A DNA stretch of 64,000 bases, taken from positions 1,736,001 through 1,800,000 of the forward strand of contig NZ_CP090207.1 in assembly GCF_021397715.1 (NCBI RefSeq), read 5' to 3'. The translations under genes were made by a program, and so were the position numbers. The notes under the pieces are model-generated. The model ran no database searches and was not told the origin of the DNA. It saw only the letters and a program-made list of their open reading frames with translations. The DNA is from Pantoea agglomerans. GTDB lineage: Bacteria > Pseudomonadota > Gammaproteobacteria > Enterobacterales > Enterobacteriaceae. Positions 36,121-44,919 of the stretch are shown in pieces (positions within the stretch are counted from its first letter, which is position 1; each line of letters begins with the position of its first letter).

Positions 36121-36788
36121 TGCAGGAAAGTCTTCAACTGGTGCTGGATTCAGCACCTTTTTTATTAAAGGGCGCGCTGTTTACGCTGCAACTCAGCATC
36201 GGCGGGATGTTCTTCGGCCTGGTGCTGGGATTCATTCTGGCGCTGATGCGTCTGTCACGCTTCTGGCCGATCAGCTGGCTGTCGCGCATCTACGTCTCTA
36301 TCTTCCGCGGTACGCCGCTGATCGCTCAGCTGTTTATGATCTACTACGGCTTACCGCAGTTTGGCATTGAACTGGACCCGATTCCGTCGGCGATGATTGG
36401 CCTGTCGCTGAATACGGCGGCCTATGCCTCAGAGTCACTGCGTGGCGCGATTTCCGCGATTGAGCGTGGTCAGTGGGAAGCGGCAGCGAGTATTGGTATG
36501 ACGCGCTGGCAAACCCTGCGCCGGGTGATTCTGCCGCAGGCAGCCCGCACCGCGTTGCCGCCGCTGGGTAACAGCTTTATCAGCCTGGTTAAAGATACCT
36601 CACTGGCGGCGACCATTCAGGTGCCTGAGCTGTTCCGTCAGGCGCAGCTGATTACCTCGCGTACGCTGGAAGTCTTTACCATGTATCTGGCTGCCTCGCT
36701 GATTTACTGGGTGATGGCGACGGTGCTGTCCGCCCTGCAGAACCGGCTGGAGCAGCACGTTAATCGTCAGGATCAGGAGTCGAAATGA
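36120..36788 (+). CDS. tcyL: TcyL, cystine ABC permease
   Basis: A 222-residue inner-membrane permease (E. coli 222) with several membrane helices and the EAA loop ISAIERGQWEAAASIGMTRW that docks onto TcyN. The start overlaps the tcyJ stop (TAATG), marking an operon. Confidence 0.95.
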   Translation: MQESLQLVLDSAPFLLKGALFTLQLSIGGMFFGLVLGFILALMRLSRFWPISWLSRIYVSIFRGTPLIAQLFMIYYGLPQFGIELDPIPSAMIGLSLNTAAYASESLRGAISAIERGQWEAAASIGMTRWQTLRRVILPQAARTALPPLGNSFISLVKDTSLAATIQVPELFRQAQLITSRTLEVFTMYLAASLIYWVMATVLSALQNRLEQHVNRQDQESK

Positions 36789-37537
36789 GTGCCATCGAAG
36801 TCAGAAAGCTGGTGAAATCCTTCAATGGCCAGACGGTGCTGCACGGCATCGATCTCGATGTCGCGGCAGGCGAAGTGGTGGCGATCATCGGTCCCAGCGG
36901 CTCGGGTAAAACCACGCTGCTGCGCAGCATTAACCTGCTGGAAGTGCCGGACAGCGGTACCATCAAAGTGGGCGATATCACCGTTGATGCGGCACTGGCG
37001 CAGAGTAAGCAAAAAGAGCAGGTGCGTCGTCTGCGTCAGCAGGTGGGCTTTGTCTTCCAGAACTTTAATCTGTTCCCGCACCGTTCGGTGATGGAGAACA
37101 TTATTGAAGGCCCGGTCATCGTTAAACGCGAAGCCAGATCGGAAGCGGTGGCACGCGCCCGTGAACTGCTGGAAAAAGTCGGACTGCACGGCAAAGAGGA
37201 GAGTTATCCGCGCCGTCTTTCTGGTGGTCAGCAGCAGCGCGTGGCCATAGCCCGTGCGCTGGCGATGCGACCTGAGGTGATTCTGTTTGATGAGCCGACC
37301 TCGGCGCTGGATCCGGAGCTGGTCGGTGAGGTGCTCAACACCATCCGCGCGCTGGCCGAGGAGAAACGCACGCTGGTAATCGTGACGCATGAGATGAGCT
37401 TTGCCCGTGACGTGGCTGACCGCGCCATCTTTATGGATCAGGGGCGTATCGTCGAGCAGGGCGAAGCAAAAGCGCTGTTCAGCAATCCACAGCAGCCGCG
37501 AACCCGTCAGTTCCTCGATAAATTTCTCAGTCAGTAA
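36785..37537 (+). CDS. tcyN: TcyN, cystine ABC ATPase
   Basis: A 250-residue ABC ATPase (E. coli 250). Walker A is IIGPSGSGKTTLLRSIN, the signature LSGGQQQRVAIARALAMRPE, Walker B VILFDEPTSALDPE, and the switch His is in VTHEMSFARDVADR. It energises the TcyJLN cystine importer and overlaps tcyL by 4 nt. An imperfect GC-rich hairpin follows (37543-37566). Confidence 0.96.
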   Translation: MSAIEVRKLVKSFNGQTVLHGIDLDVAAGEVVAIIGPSGSGKTTLLRSINLLEVPDSGTIKVGDITVDAALAQSKQKEQVRRLRQQVGFVFQNFNLFPHRSVMENIIEGPVIVKREARSEAVARARELLEKVGLHGKEESYPRRLSGGQQQRVAIARALAMRPEVILFDEPTSALDPELVGEVLNTIRALAEEKRTLVIVTHEMSFARDVADRAIFMDQGRIVEQGEAKALFSNPQQPRTRQFLDKFLSQ

Positions 37538-38003
37538 TGCCGCAGCCTTCCCCAGGGAGGGCTGCGTTAATCTGTTTAAATATCACGATTTTGGCTGAAT
37601 AGCGTAGCGGTTATTGCCGTCGATATTCAGCATTATCACAGTTCAATAAGCCATCGTTAAACCTTTTGGCACATCTGACAAATCTTTTCCTTTCATCGGA
37701 TATAGAGTGGTTTTTATTATTGCCACTTCCTCTTATTTATTTTTGCGGGATTATCAGAAAATATTATCCTTTATCTCTGTTCTGGCGTAATTAATCGCGT
37801 CAGCGTGTGCTTTAACGATAAGTGTAAGGAAAGGTTCCACTGCGTAAATAACTGTAGCAACAGGACCATGCGGGATTTTTTAAGACTTTCGCTACATTCA
37901 CCACCGATTCAATGACGAATAATCGCTGGATAACCATAAAAGCACGACTGATTTCCTCGCTTTTACTTTTCAGCGTTCTGACCTACACAGCCGGAGTCAT
38001 TGA
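37538..38003. other. tcyN to acyltransferase intergenic region
   Basis: Holds a possible terminator for tcyN (CGCAGCC with GGGCTGCG, 37541-37566) and then AT-rich sequence with no ORF. No clear promoter was found before the acyltransferase gene. In E. coli sdiA and uvrY would follow tcyN; neither is present here. Confidence 0.45.
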
Positions 38004-39104
38004 ATGAACGACACCAGAACCGAACATACCAGAACCGAACATATAGCCTGGATAAACACCCTGAAAGGGGCCTGTATATTACTGGTGGTCCTGTACCACA
38101 CGGTGTTACCTGGATTTGAAGGAACAGTTAAATATCTCTCTGCCGGATGGATCCCCGCCGAAATATGGGTGCAGTTTAATACGGTCCTGTCGCCGCTACG
38201 AATGCCCGCTTTCTTTTTTGTTTCGGGTCTGCTGGCGACTAACGGTATTATTAACCGGCCCTGGAAACAGGTATTTACCAGCCGCATTACCAATCTTTTT
38301 TATCTCTATATTATATGGGGATTCATTCAGTGGTGGTCGATTTTAGGTATCTCCACTGAAATTACCGGCCAGCGCATTTCACAGAATCTGAATGCGGCCT
38401 ACGCCGGATCGCTGATTGAGTTTCTGAAGCTGACATTTATGGCCATGAGTACGTCATGGTACTTATATGGGCTTGGACTCTATTTCCTCTGCGCCAAACT
38501 GTTTCGGCAATATAAACTGGTGCTGATGGCAGCGGCAATTCTGCTGAACTATCTGGCAGTTGAAAAGATTATTCCCTACTGGGGCCCACAGAGTCTGGCG
38601 CAATATTTCCTTTTCTTCCTGCTGGGCGCGTTCTGGAGCCAGACGATGCTGCGCCTGAGCGAGTGGCGTCGTGAAAACTACACACCCTGGGCCATCCTGG
38701 CCGCGCTGGCGGGTATTCACGCGATATTCGGTCTGGATAAGAGTCTGTTCATGTGCATCCTGGCGGTGCTGTTCAGTATTGCCGCCTGCCGCTGGCTGAA
38801 TCAGCATTTCAGCATGCGTTATATAAACTGGATTGGCCGGAATACGCTGCAGATTTATGTCATACACCGTATTTTTATCGAGTTTTTCGGTATGTCAGCG
38901 ATCCTGTTTGCACAGCGCCACCATCTGTTTGAGCAGGCGTGGTTTTCATTCCTCTGGGCCTGTTTCTATCCGCTGGCGATTGTGGGCCTCTGTTCGCTCT
39001 GTTCGGTGGCGATCTGGTCGCTGACCAACCGTGGACTGGGGCAGTCACTGTTTGTGTTTCCAACGCTGATGAAAAGGGCGCCTGGCGGCGCGAGCAGTGG
39101 GTAA
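38004..39104 (+). CDS. Acyltransferase 3 family membrane protein
   Basis: A 366-residue polytopic membrane protein of the acyltransferase-3 family (about ten helices). The family opening 'WINTLKGACILLVVLYHTVL' with the catalytic His in the first helix and RMPAFFFVSGLLAT in the second are clear. Members transfer acetyl or other acyl groups to extracellular glycans (OafA, WecH, succinylglycan transferases). The substrate cannot be read; a capsule or LPS target is plausible. It is a single gene bordered downstream by a large GC-rich repeat region, and its N-terminus contains a TRTEHTRTEH duplication. Confidence 0.9.
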   Translation: MNDTRTEHTRTEHIAWINTLKGACILLVVLYHTVLPGFEGTVKYLSAGWIPAEIWVQFNTVLSPLRMPAFFFVSGLLATNGIINRPWKQVFTSRITNLFYLYIIWGFIQWWSILGISTEITGQRISQNLNAAYAGSLIEFLKLTFMAMSTSWYLYGLGLYFLCAKLFRQYKLVLMAAAILLNYLAVEKIIPYWGPQSLAQYFLFFLLGAFWSQTMLRLSEWRRENYTPWAILAALAGIHAIFGLDKSLFMCILAVLFSIAACRWLNQHFSMRYINWIGRNTLQIYVIHRIFIEFFGMSAILFAQRHHLFEQAWFSFLWACFYPLAIVGLCSLCSVAIWSLTNRGLGQSLFVFPTLMKRAPGGASSG

Positions 39105-39229
39105 GTTACGCTTAGCCGCGGGCTGGGGCCGGTTTCGCCTGGCGGCGGGCTGGAGCTGGGGTCAGGTTACGCATAGCTGCGGGCTGGCACTGAGCGGGTT
39201 TCGCACGGCAGCGGGCTGGCATTGAGTAA

Positions 39230-39494
39230 GGTTTCGCCCGCCAGGCGCTGGGGAGTTTCAGGTTGCCTGAGCGGGCGGACGCGTCAAGGGGCGGACGCCC
39301 GCCCCTTAACAATCCCGGCGTCCGGCTGCCTTCGCGCCACGCTGCGCGCGGTGCCTTCGTCATTCCCTGCGGCCGACGGACCGTCCGGACTCGCCGTCCC
39401 TGGCGAGGCCGTCCTTTCGCCGACGTCCTGTCGGCTCTTCCTGGCCTCCGCTCACTCCTCAGCGCTGCGGACGCCTCTGGCAAACCCCCGCCTG
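39230..39494 (+). repeat. Long intergenic repeat, copy A
   Basis: A 265-bp GC-rich element built of short palindromes (for example GGGGCGGACGCCCGCCCC, GACGGACCGTC). It is nearly identical to copy B 405 bp downstream, with only a few mismatches. It can be translated in several frames, but the conservation is at DNA level and no ribosome site is seen. Confidence 0.85.
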
Positions 39495-39634
39495 TGATTT
39501 CTTACATTTTTCATGCGGTCCGGAGCTGGCTGATGAGTGGGTGATTACGCCTGTCGGCGGGCTGGGGCTGGTTACGCATGGCTGCGGTCTGACATTGAGC
39601 GGGTTACGCCTGGCAGCGGGCTGGCACAGAGTGA

Positions 39635-39899
39635 GGTTTCGCCCGCCAGGCGCTGGGGAGTTTCAGATTGCCCGAGCGGGCGGACGCGTCAAGGGGCGGA
39701 CGCCCGCCCCTTAACAATCCCGGCGTCCGGCTGCCTTCGCGCCACGCTGCGCGCGGTGCCTTCGTCATTCCCTGCGGCCGACGGACCGTCCGGACTCGCC
39801 GTCCCTGGCGAGGCCGTCCTTTCGCCGACGTCCTGTCGGCTCTTCCTGGCCTTCGCTCACTCCTCAGCGCTGCGGACGCCTCTGGCAAATCCCCGCCTG
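39635..39899 (+). repeat. Long intergenic repeat, copy B
   Basis: Second copy of the 265-bp element, same orientation as copy A. The flanking 'GCGGGCTGGCA' and 'GGTTTCGC' spacer motifs are also repeated, so the duplication extends beyond the core in a degenerate form. Confidence 0.85.
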
Positions 39900-40099
39900 C
39901 AAATTCTTAAATGTTATGTGGCCCGGTATTGTCTGGCGGCTCACGAATACGAATGCGTCTGGCAAACCCCGGTCCGTAATTCCTGAATGGTTATCCGGCT
40001 CTGCCCGGTGTGGTAGCTGGCAAACTAAAAAACTGACAGCAGCGGAAGCTAGTCCCTACAGCAACGAAGAATGTGAAAAGAAACACAGAAATAACAGCG

Positions 40100-40305
40100 A
40101 GGGGTTGGGAGGCCGTCTGAAGCGCTGAGCGGATGAGGGATTTCAGGACGAGCGACAGGGATGTCGCGAAGAGGCGGGGCCGCGCCAGGGATGGCGCGTC
40201 CCGGCCGGTCCGTAAGAAATCCGGAAGAAGCGAAGGGACCGCGAAGCGGCGGTGAAGCAGGCCGGAGCCCGGGGTCAAGGGGGCGCGGCGACTGGCGCCC
40301 CCTTG
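40100..40305 (-). repeat. Diverged inverted copy of the long repeat
   Basis: Read in the opposite orientation, this stretch keeps the same order of blocks as copies A and B: AGCGCTGAG, GAGCGACAGGGATGTCGCGA, CGCCAGGGATGGCG, CGGTCCGT, GAAGGGACCGCG, GCCGGAGCCCGGGGT and GGGGGCGCGG. Base identity is only moderate. With A and B it forms an inverted array between the acyltransferase gene and putA. Confidence 0.6.
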
Positions 40306-40355
40306 TCGGTCGCCGGCAGCGGCGAAGCTGAAACTGCCACAGCCAGCCGGCGAAC

Positions 40356-40500
40356 GAAACCCGCTCCCAGCCCGTTCGCGCAGCGAACCCCCACCAGCCA
40401 GCCGGCGAACGAAACCCGCTCCCAGCCCGTTCGCGCAGCGAACCCCACCAACCGGTCGGCGGCTCGAAACCCGCTCCCAGCCCGTTCGCGCAGCGAACCC
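40356..40500. repeat. 55-bp tandem repeat, three copies
   Basis: A 35-bp core starting GAAACCCGCTCCCAGCCCGT occurs at 40356, 40411 and 40466, a 55-bp period. Each core ends with the inverted repeat GTTCGC-GCA-GCGAAC, so an RNA from it would carry three identical hairpins. It lies immediately downstream of the putA stop codon and may shape its mRNA end. Confidence 0.9.
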
Positions 40501-40523
40501 AATCAGCCCCTAGCGGGCGCCCC

Positions 40524-43500
40524 TTACCCTATGGTCATCAGACTTGCATTGCCGCCAGCCGCGGCGGTATTCACACTGAGTGAACGCTCAATCAGCAACC
40601 GCTCCAGCAGCAGATTAGTCTCACCGCGGGCGAAGCCCTGCACCGACACAATCGCGCCTTCACGCGCCGCAATCTGCTCGCACAGGGTCCGCAGCTGATC
40701 GGCATCACCGTGATAGATCACCGCATCAAACTCAGCGCTTAACGGATCGCGCGCCAGGGTGATACGGGCTTTCACTGCGTCTGGCAGGCTTGCCAGCAGG
40801 CGACGATGCAACTCATCATCCTGCCACAGCGCCTTGCTGCCGACGCTGGTCACCGCCGCCAGTTGCACTAAAGCATCCTGCTCATTGTCGGCCAGACAGA
40901 GCACCTGATCACGAGGCAGCAGCGAGAAGGTATTGCGCTCGCCCGTCGGGCCTGGCAGCAACCGCACTACGCCTGCCTGCGCCAGATCGGCATAGTGCTG
41001 ACACAACGCCGCCAGCTCAGGCTTCTCTTTCGCCCAGCCTGCCAGCGCCTGATGCGGTGCCAGCAGCGCCTGACGCAGCGTCGTGTCGGCAGGGCAGACG
41101 GCATCCTGACGATCGAAAGTCAGCCGCAGCGCGCCATCCGGACGATGCGCCAGCAGACGATAGAGGTAGAGCGGACCGCCCGCTTTCGGGCCGGTGCCGG
41201 ATAAGCCCTCGCCGCCAAACGGCTGCACGCCCACTACGGCACCGACCATGTTGCGGTTAACGTAGAGATTGCCGACCCGGGCGTTCGCCGTCACCTGGGC
41301 AATGGTCTCGTCGATGCGGGTATGCACGCCCAGCGTCAGGCCGTAACCCGAGGCGTTGATCTGATCCACAATCTGCGGCAGTGCATTACGGGTGAAGCGC
41401 ACCACATGCAGCACCGGACCAAACACCTCTTTATCCAGATCGGTCACCTTATCCAGCTCAATCAGGGTCGGCCTGATAAAGGTGCCGCTGCTCCACTCTT
41501 TGCTATCCTGCGGGTTCTCCTGCACCGCCTGATAGACCGTGAAGCCTTTATTGCGCATCGCCTGAATGTGACGCTCAATATTGGTTTTGGCTTCGGCATC
41601 AATCACCGGACCAATATCGGTCGACAGACGCTCCGGATTGCCCATCCGGCATTCCGCCATCGCGCCGCGCAGCATCTTCAGGGTATGGTCAGCCACATCT
41701 TCCTGGATGCAGAGCAGACGCAGGGCCGAGCAGCGCTGACCGGCGCTATCGAAGGCCGATGCGACGATATCAATCACCACCTGCTCAGTCAGCGCGGAGG
41801 AGTCGACGATCATCGCATTCATCCCGCCGGTTTCGGCAATCAGCGGCGTCGGACGACCTTGTGGGTCGAGACGACCCGCCAGATTACGTTGCAGCAGCGT
41901 GGCGACCGCGGTTGAACCGGTGAACATCACGCCGCGAACCCGATCGTCACCGGTCAGTTGCGCGCCGACCGTCTCACCCAGGCCTGGCAGCAGTTGCAGC
42001 ACGCCCGCCGGCACGCCCGCATCCAGCAGAATCTGTACCGCCTGCGCCGCAATCAGCGGTGTCTGCTCCGCCGGTTTGGCCAGCACGCTGTTACCCGCTG
42101 CCAGCGCCGCGGCAATCTGTCCGGTAAAGATCGCCAGCGGGAAGTTCCACGGGCTGATACAGACCACCGGACCCAGTGGACGGTGGGTTTCGTTATCGAA
42201 ATCTTCCCGCACCATACCGGCGTAGTAATAGAGGAAGTCGACCGCTTCACGGACTTCGGCAATGGCGTTGTTGTAAGTTTTGCCCGCTTCACGCACCAGA
42301 ATGCCAATCAGCTGCTGCAGCTGGCCTTCCATGATTTGCGCGGCGCGTTCCAGGATCGCGGCACGCTCCTGCGGCGGCGTGGCGAACCAGATCGGTCCGC
42401 TGTTGACCGCAGCGTCCAGCGCCTGCGAGACTTCCTGCTCTGTCGCTTCACGCACCTGGCCGACAACATCGTTTGGCGCCGCCGGGTTAATGATAGTGCG
42501 GGTTTCCCCGTCGCCCGGTTCACCTTCAATCATCGGCTGCGCCAGCCACGGCTGCGCGGCACTGCTCAGCAGGGCGCTGGAGAGTGAGGCCAGACGATGT
42601 TCGTTGGCCATATCCAGACCGGCTGAATTGACGCGTTCAGCACCGTACAAATCGCGCGGCAGGGGGATCTTCGGATGCGGCAGGCCAATGGCGCCTTCGC
42701 TGGCCCCGAGCTTCTCCACCGCGCTGACCGGATCGGCAACCAGCTCATCAATCGGCAGCGAGGTATCCGCAATACGGTTAACGAAGGAGGTGTTGGCACC
42801 GTTTTCCAGCAGGCGACGCACCAGGTAAGCCAGCAGCGTTTCATGCGTGCCGACCGGGGCATAAATGCGGCAGGGACGATTCAGTTTGCCGTCCGCCACT
42901 TTACCGACCACCTGCTCATACAGCGGTTCGCCCATGCCGTGCAGGCACTGGAACTCATACTGACCGGGATAGTAGTTGTTACCGGCCAACTGATAAATCG
43001 CCGCCAGCGTATGGGCGTTGTGGGTGGCAAACTGTGGGTAGATCAGGTTAGGCACCGCCAGCAGTTTACGGGCGCAGGCCAGATAAGAGATATCGGTATA
43101 GACCTTACGGGTATACACCGGATATCCCTCCAGCCCTTCCATCTGGGCGCGTTTGATTTCGCTGTCCCAGTAGGCCCCTTTGACCAGACGGATCATCAGG
43201 CGGCGACGGCTGCGCTGCGCCAGATCGATCAGCTCGTCAATCACAAACGGACAGCGCTTCATATAGGCCTGGATGACAAAGCCGATGCCGTTCCAGCCTT
43301 CCAGTTCCGGCTCGAAACAGAGTTTTTCCAGCAGGTCGAGTGACAGCTCCAGACGGTCAGCTTCTTCCGCATCGATGTTGATGCCGATGTCATAGGAACG
43401 AGCCAGCAGCGTCAGCGATTTCAGAATAGGGTAGAGCTCTTCCATCACCCGCTCATACTGGGCGCGGCTGTAGCGCGGATGCAGCGCCGACAGCTTAATC

Positions 43501-44471
43501 GAGATGCCCGGGCCTTCATAAATGCCACGACCATTCGACGCTTTACCGATGGCGTGAATCGCCTGCTGATAGGAGATCAGATAGGCTTTAGCATCGCTGG
43601 CGGTCAGCGCCGCTTCACCCAGCATGTCATAGGAGTAACGGAAACCTTTCTCTTCCAGCTTACGGGCGTTAGCCAGCGCTTCAGCAATGGTTTCGCCCGT
43701 GACGAACTGCTCACCCATCAGACGCATCGCCATATCGACGCCTTTGCGGATCAGCGGTTCGCCACTCTTGCCAATAATGCGGTTCAGCGAGCGCGACAGG
43801 TTGGCTTCATTATGCGTAGAGACCAGGCGACCGGTAAACAGCAGTCCCCAGGTGGCGGCATTCACGAACAGTGACGGGCTGCGTCCAAGATGCGACTGCC
43901 AGTTGCCGTTGCTGATCTTATCGCGGATCAGCGCATCTCGGGTGGGCTTGTCCGGAATGCGTAACAGCGCTTCGGCGAGGCACATCAGCGCGACGCCTTC
44001 CTGCGAGGATAAAGAGAACTCCTGCAGCAGGCTTTGCACCATGCCAGCGCGTCCGGTTGCCCCTTTCTGGTGCCGCAGCTTATCGGCTAACTGATAAGCC
44101 AGCTGATGCGTTTTTTCGGCCAGCGCCGCGGGCAGGCGCGCCTGCTCCAGCAGCATCGGCACCGCATCGGTCTCCGGGCGACGCCAGGCGGCGGTCACGC
44201 TGGAACGGGTCACCGACTGCGGCAGAATCTGCTCTGCGAAGTCCAGGAACGGCTGATGCGCTTCCTCGGTCAGCACCTCATCCGCCTCCACGGTTGCCTG
44301 TCCGGATAACGGGATTTCAGGCAGTGAATCGCCCGACTCAAGCTGGCCGAGGTAGTTGAAGATCGCCTGCTTAATCAGCCAGTGTGGCGTGCGATCAATA
44401 CGCTGGGCAGCCAGTTTGATGCGCTCGCGAGTCGCGTCATCCAGTTTTACACCCATGGTGGTTGTACCCAT
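40524..44471 (-). CDS. putA: PutA, trifunctional proline utilisation protein
   Basis: A 1315-residue protein (E. coli 1320). The N-terminal ribbon-helix-helix DNA-binding domain is GTTTMGVKLDDATRERIKLA (residues 2-47). The FAD proline dehydrogenase barrel spans about 260-570 (LVKGAYWDSEIKRAQMEGLE, FATHNAHT) and the NAD-linked P5C dehydrogenase about 640-1120 (ETGGMNAMIV with the Glu, FDSAGQRCSALRLL with the catalytic Cys). It oxidises proline to glutamate at the membrane and represses the put genes when proline is scarce. Divergent from putP, with operator sites between. Confidence 0.98.
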   Translation of the reverse strand: MGTTTMGVKLDDATRERIKLAAQRIDRTPHWLIKQAIFNYLGQLESGDSLPEIPLSGQATVEADEVLTEEAHQPFLDFAEQILPQSVTRSSVTAAWRRPETDAVPMLLEQARLPAALAEKTHQLAYQLADKLRHQKGATGRAGMVQSLLQEFSLSSQEGVALMCLAEALLRIPDKPTRDALIRDKISNGNWQSHLGRSPSLFVNAATWGLLFTGRLVSTHNEANLSRSLNRIIGKSGEPLIRKGVDMAMRLMGEQFVTGETIAEALANARKLEEKGFRYSYDMLGEAALTASDAKAYLISYQQAIHAIGKASNGRGIYEGPGISIKLSALHPRYSRAQYERVMEELYPILKSLTLLARSYDIGINIDAEEADRLELSLDLLEKLCFEPELEGWNGIGFVIQAYMKRCPFVIDELIDLAQRSRRRLMIRLVKGAYWDSEIKRAQMEGLEGYPVYTRKVYTDISYLACARKLLAVPNLIYPQFATHNAHTLAAIYQLAGNNYYPGQYEFQCLHGMGEPLYEQVVGKVADGKLNRPCRIYAPVGTHETLLAYLVRRLLENGANTSFVNRIADTSLPIDELVADPVSAVEKLGASEGAIGLPHPKIPLPRDLYGAERVNSAGLDMANEHRLASLSSALLSSAAQPWLAQPMIEGEPGDGETRTIINPAAPNDVVGQVREATEQEVSQALDAAVNSGPIWFATPPQERAAILERAAQIMEGQLQQLIGILVREAGKTYNNAIAEVREAVDFLYYYAGMVREDFDNETHRPLGPVVCISPWNFPLAIFTGQIAAALAAGNSVLAKPAEQTPLIAAQAVQILLDAGVPAGVLQLLPGLGETVGAQLTGDDRVRGVMFTGSTAVATLLQRNLAGRLDPQGRPTPLIAETGGMNAMIVDSSALTEQVVIDIVASAFDSAGQRCSALRLLCIQEDVADHTLKMLRGAMAECRMGNPERLSTDIGPVIDAEAKTNIERHIQAMRNKGFTVYQAVQENPQDSKEWSSGTFIRPTLIELDKVTDLDKEVFGPVLHVVRFTRNALPQIVDQINASGYGLTLGVHTRIDETIAQVTANARVGNLYVNRNMVGAVVGVQPFGGEGLSGTGPKAGGPLYLYRLLAHRPDGALRLTFDRQDAVCPADTTLRQALLAPHQALAGWAKEKPELAALCQHYADLAQAGVVRLLPGPTGERNTFSLLPRDQVLCLADNEQDALVQLAAVTSVGSKALWQDDELHRRLLASLPDAVKARITLARDPLSAEFDAVIYHGDADQLRTLCEQIAAREGAIVSVQGFARGETNLLLERLLIERSLSVNTAAAGGNASLMTIG

Positions 44472-44919
44472 GAATCCAGTGCTCCTTATAGTGGTTCGAT
44501 ACGGCGTGGCTGCACTATCACTTAAGTTGCAACTTTGTGCAACCGTGTTAAATGTGAGCCAGTTAACACCCTTTTAATGCCGCCGATTGTTAACTTTTGC
44601 AGACCGGCACGGATATTGCTGCAAGATCCTCGCCAATCTGGCAGGCCCGGTAAACCGCGGTTTCTGTGAGGTTGTGCCAGGGTGCAACTTGAGATCTGTG
44701 AGCGAGTGCAACCTCTGAGCACATTTTCGCAATCGGTTAGTGAAATCGCTGTAACGCCTGTGTTAAATCCATTGTGCGCGGAACGCCTTTCCGGCAGGAT
44801 ACCGCGCCGCAGGGAAACGGCGAACGCCCTGACGAGGATAATCGGTCCGTTTTGCCCCGTTCCGGCAAGCAGGCAGCTGGCGATTTCTCTGGGATATCAA
44901 ATAATAAGTGGAGAGACAG
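44472..44919. promoter_or_regulatory. putA-putP control region with PutA operators
   Basis: The 448-bp divergent region contains the PutA recognition hexamer GTTGCA several times: the overlapping pair GTTGCAAC at 44526-44533, and TGCAAC at 44538-44543, 44683-44688 and 44707-44712. E. coli put control DNA also has five such sites, to which the PutA RHH domain binds. The sites fall in two clusters, near putA and centrally. Confidence 0.8.

Noticed and set aside
39112..39986. ORFs of 90-149 codons that repeat in the two long repeat copies
   Set aside because: Open in several frames on both strands, no ribosome site, Arg/Pro/Ser-rich; repeat conservation is at DNA level.
40356..40500. CRISPR array
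   Set aside because: Three copies at 55-bp period with similar, not unique, spacers and no cas genes; it is a plain tandem repeat.
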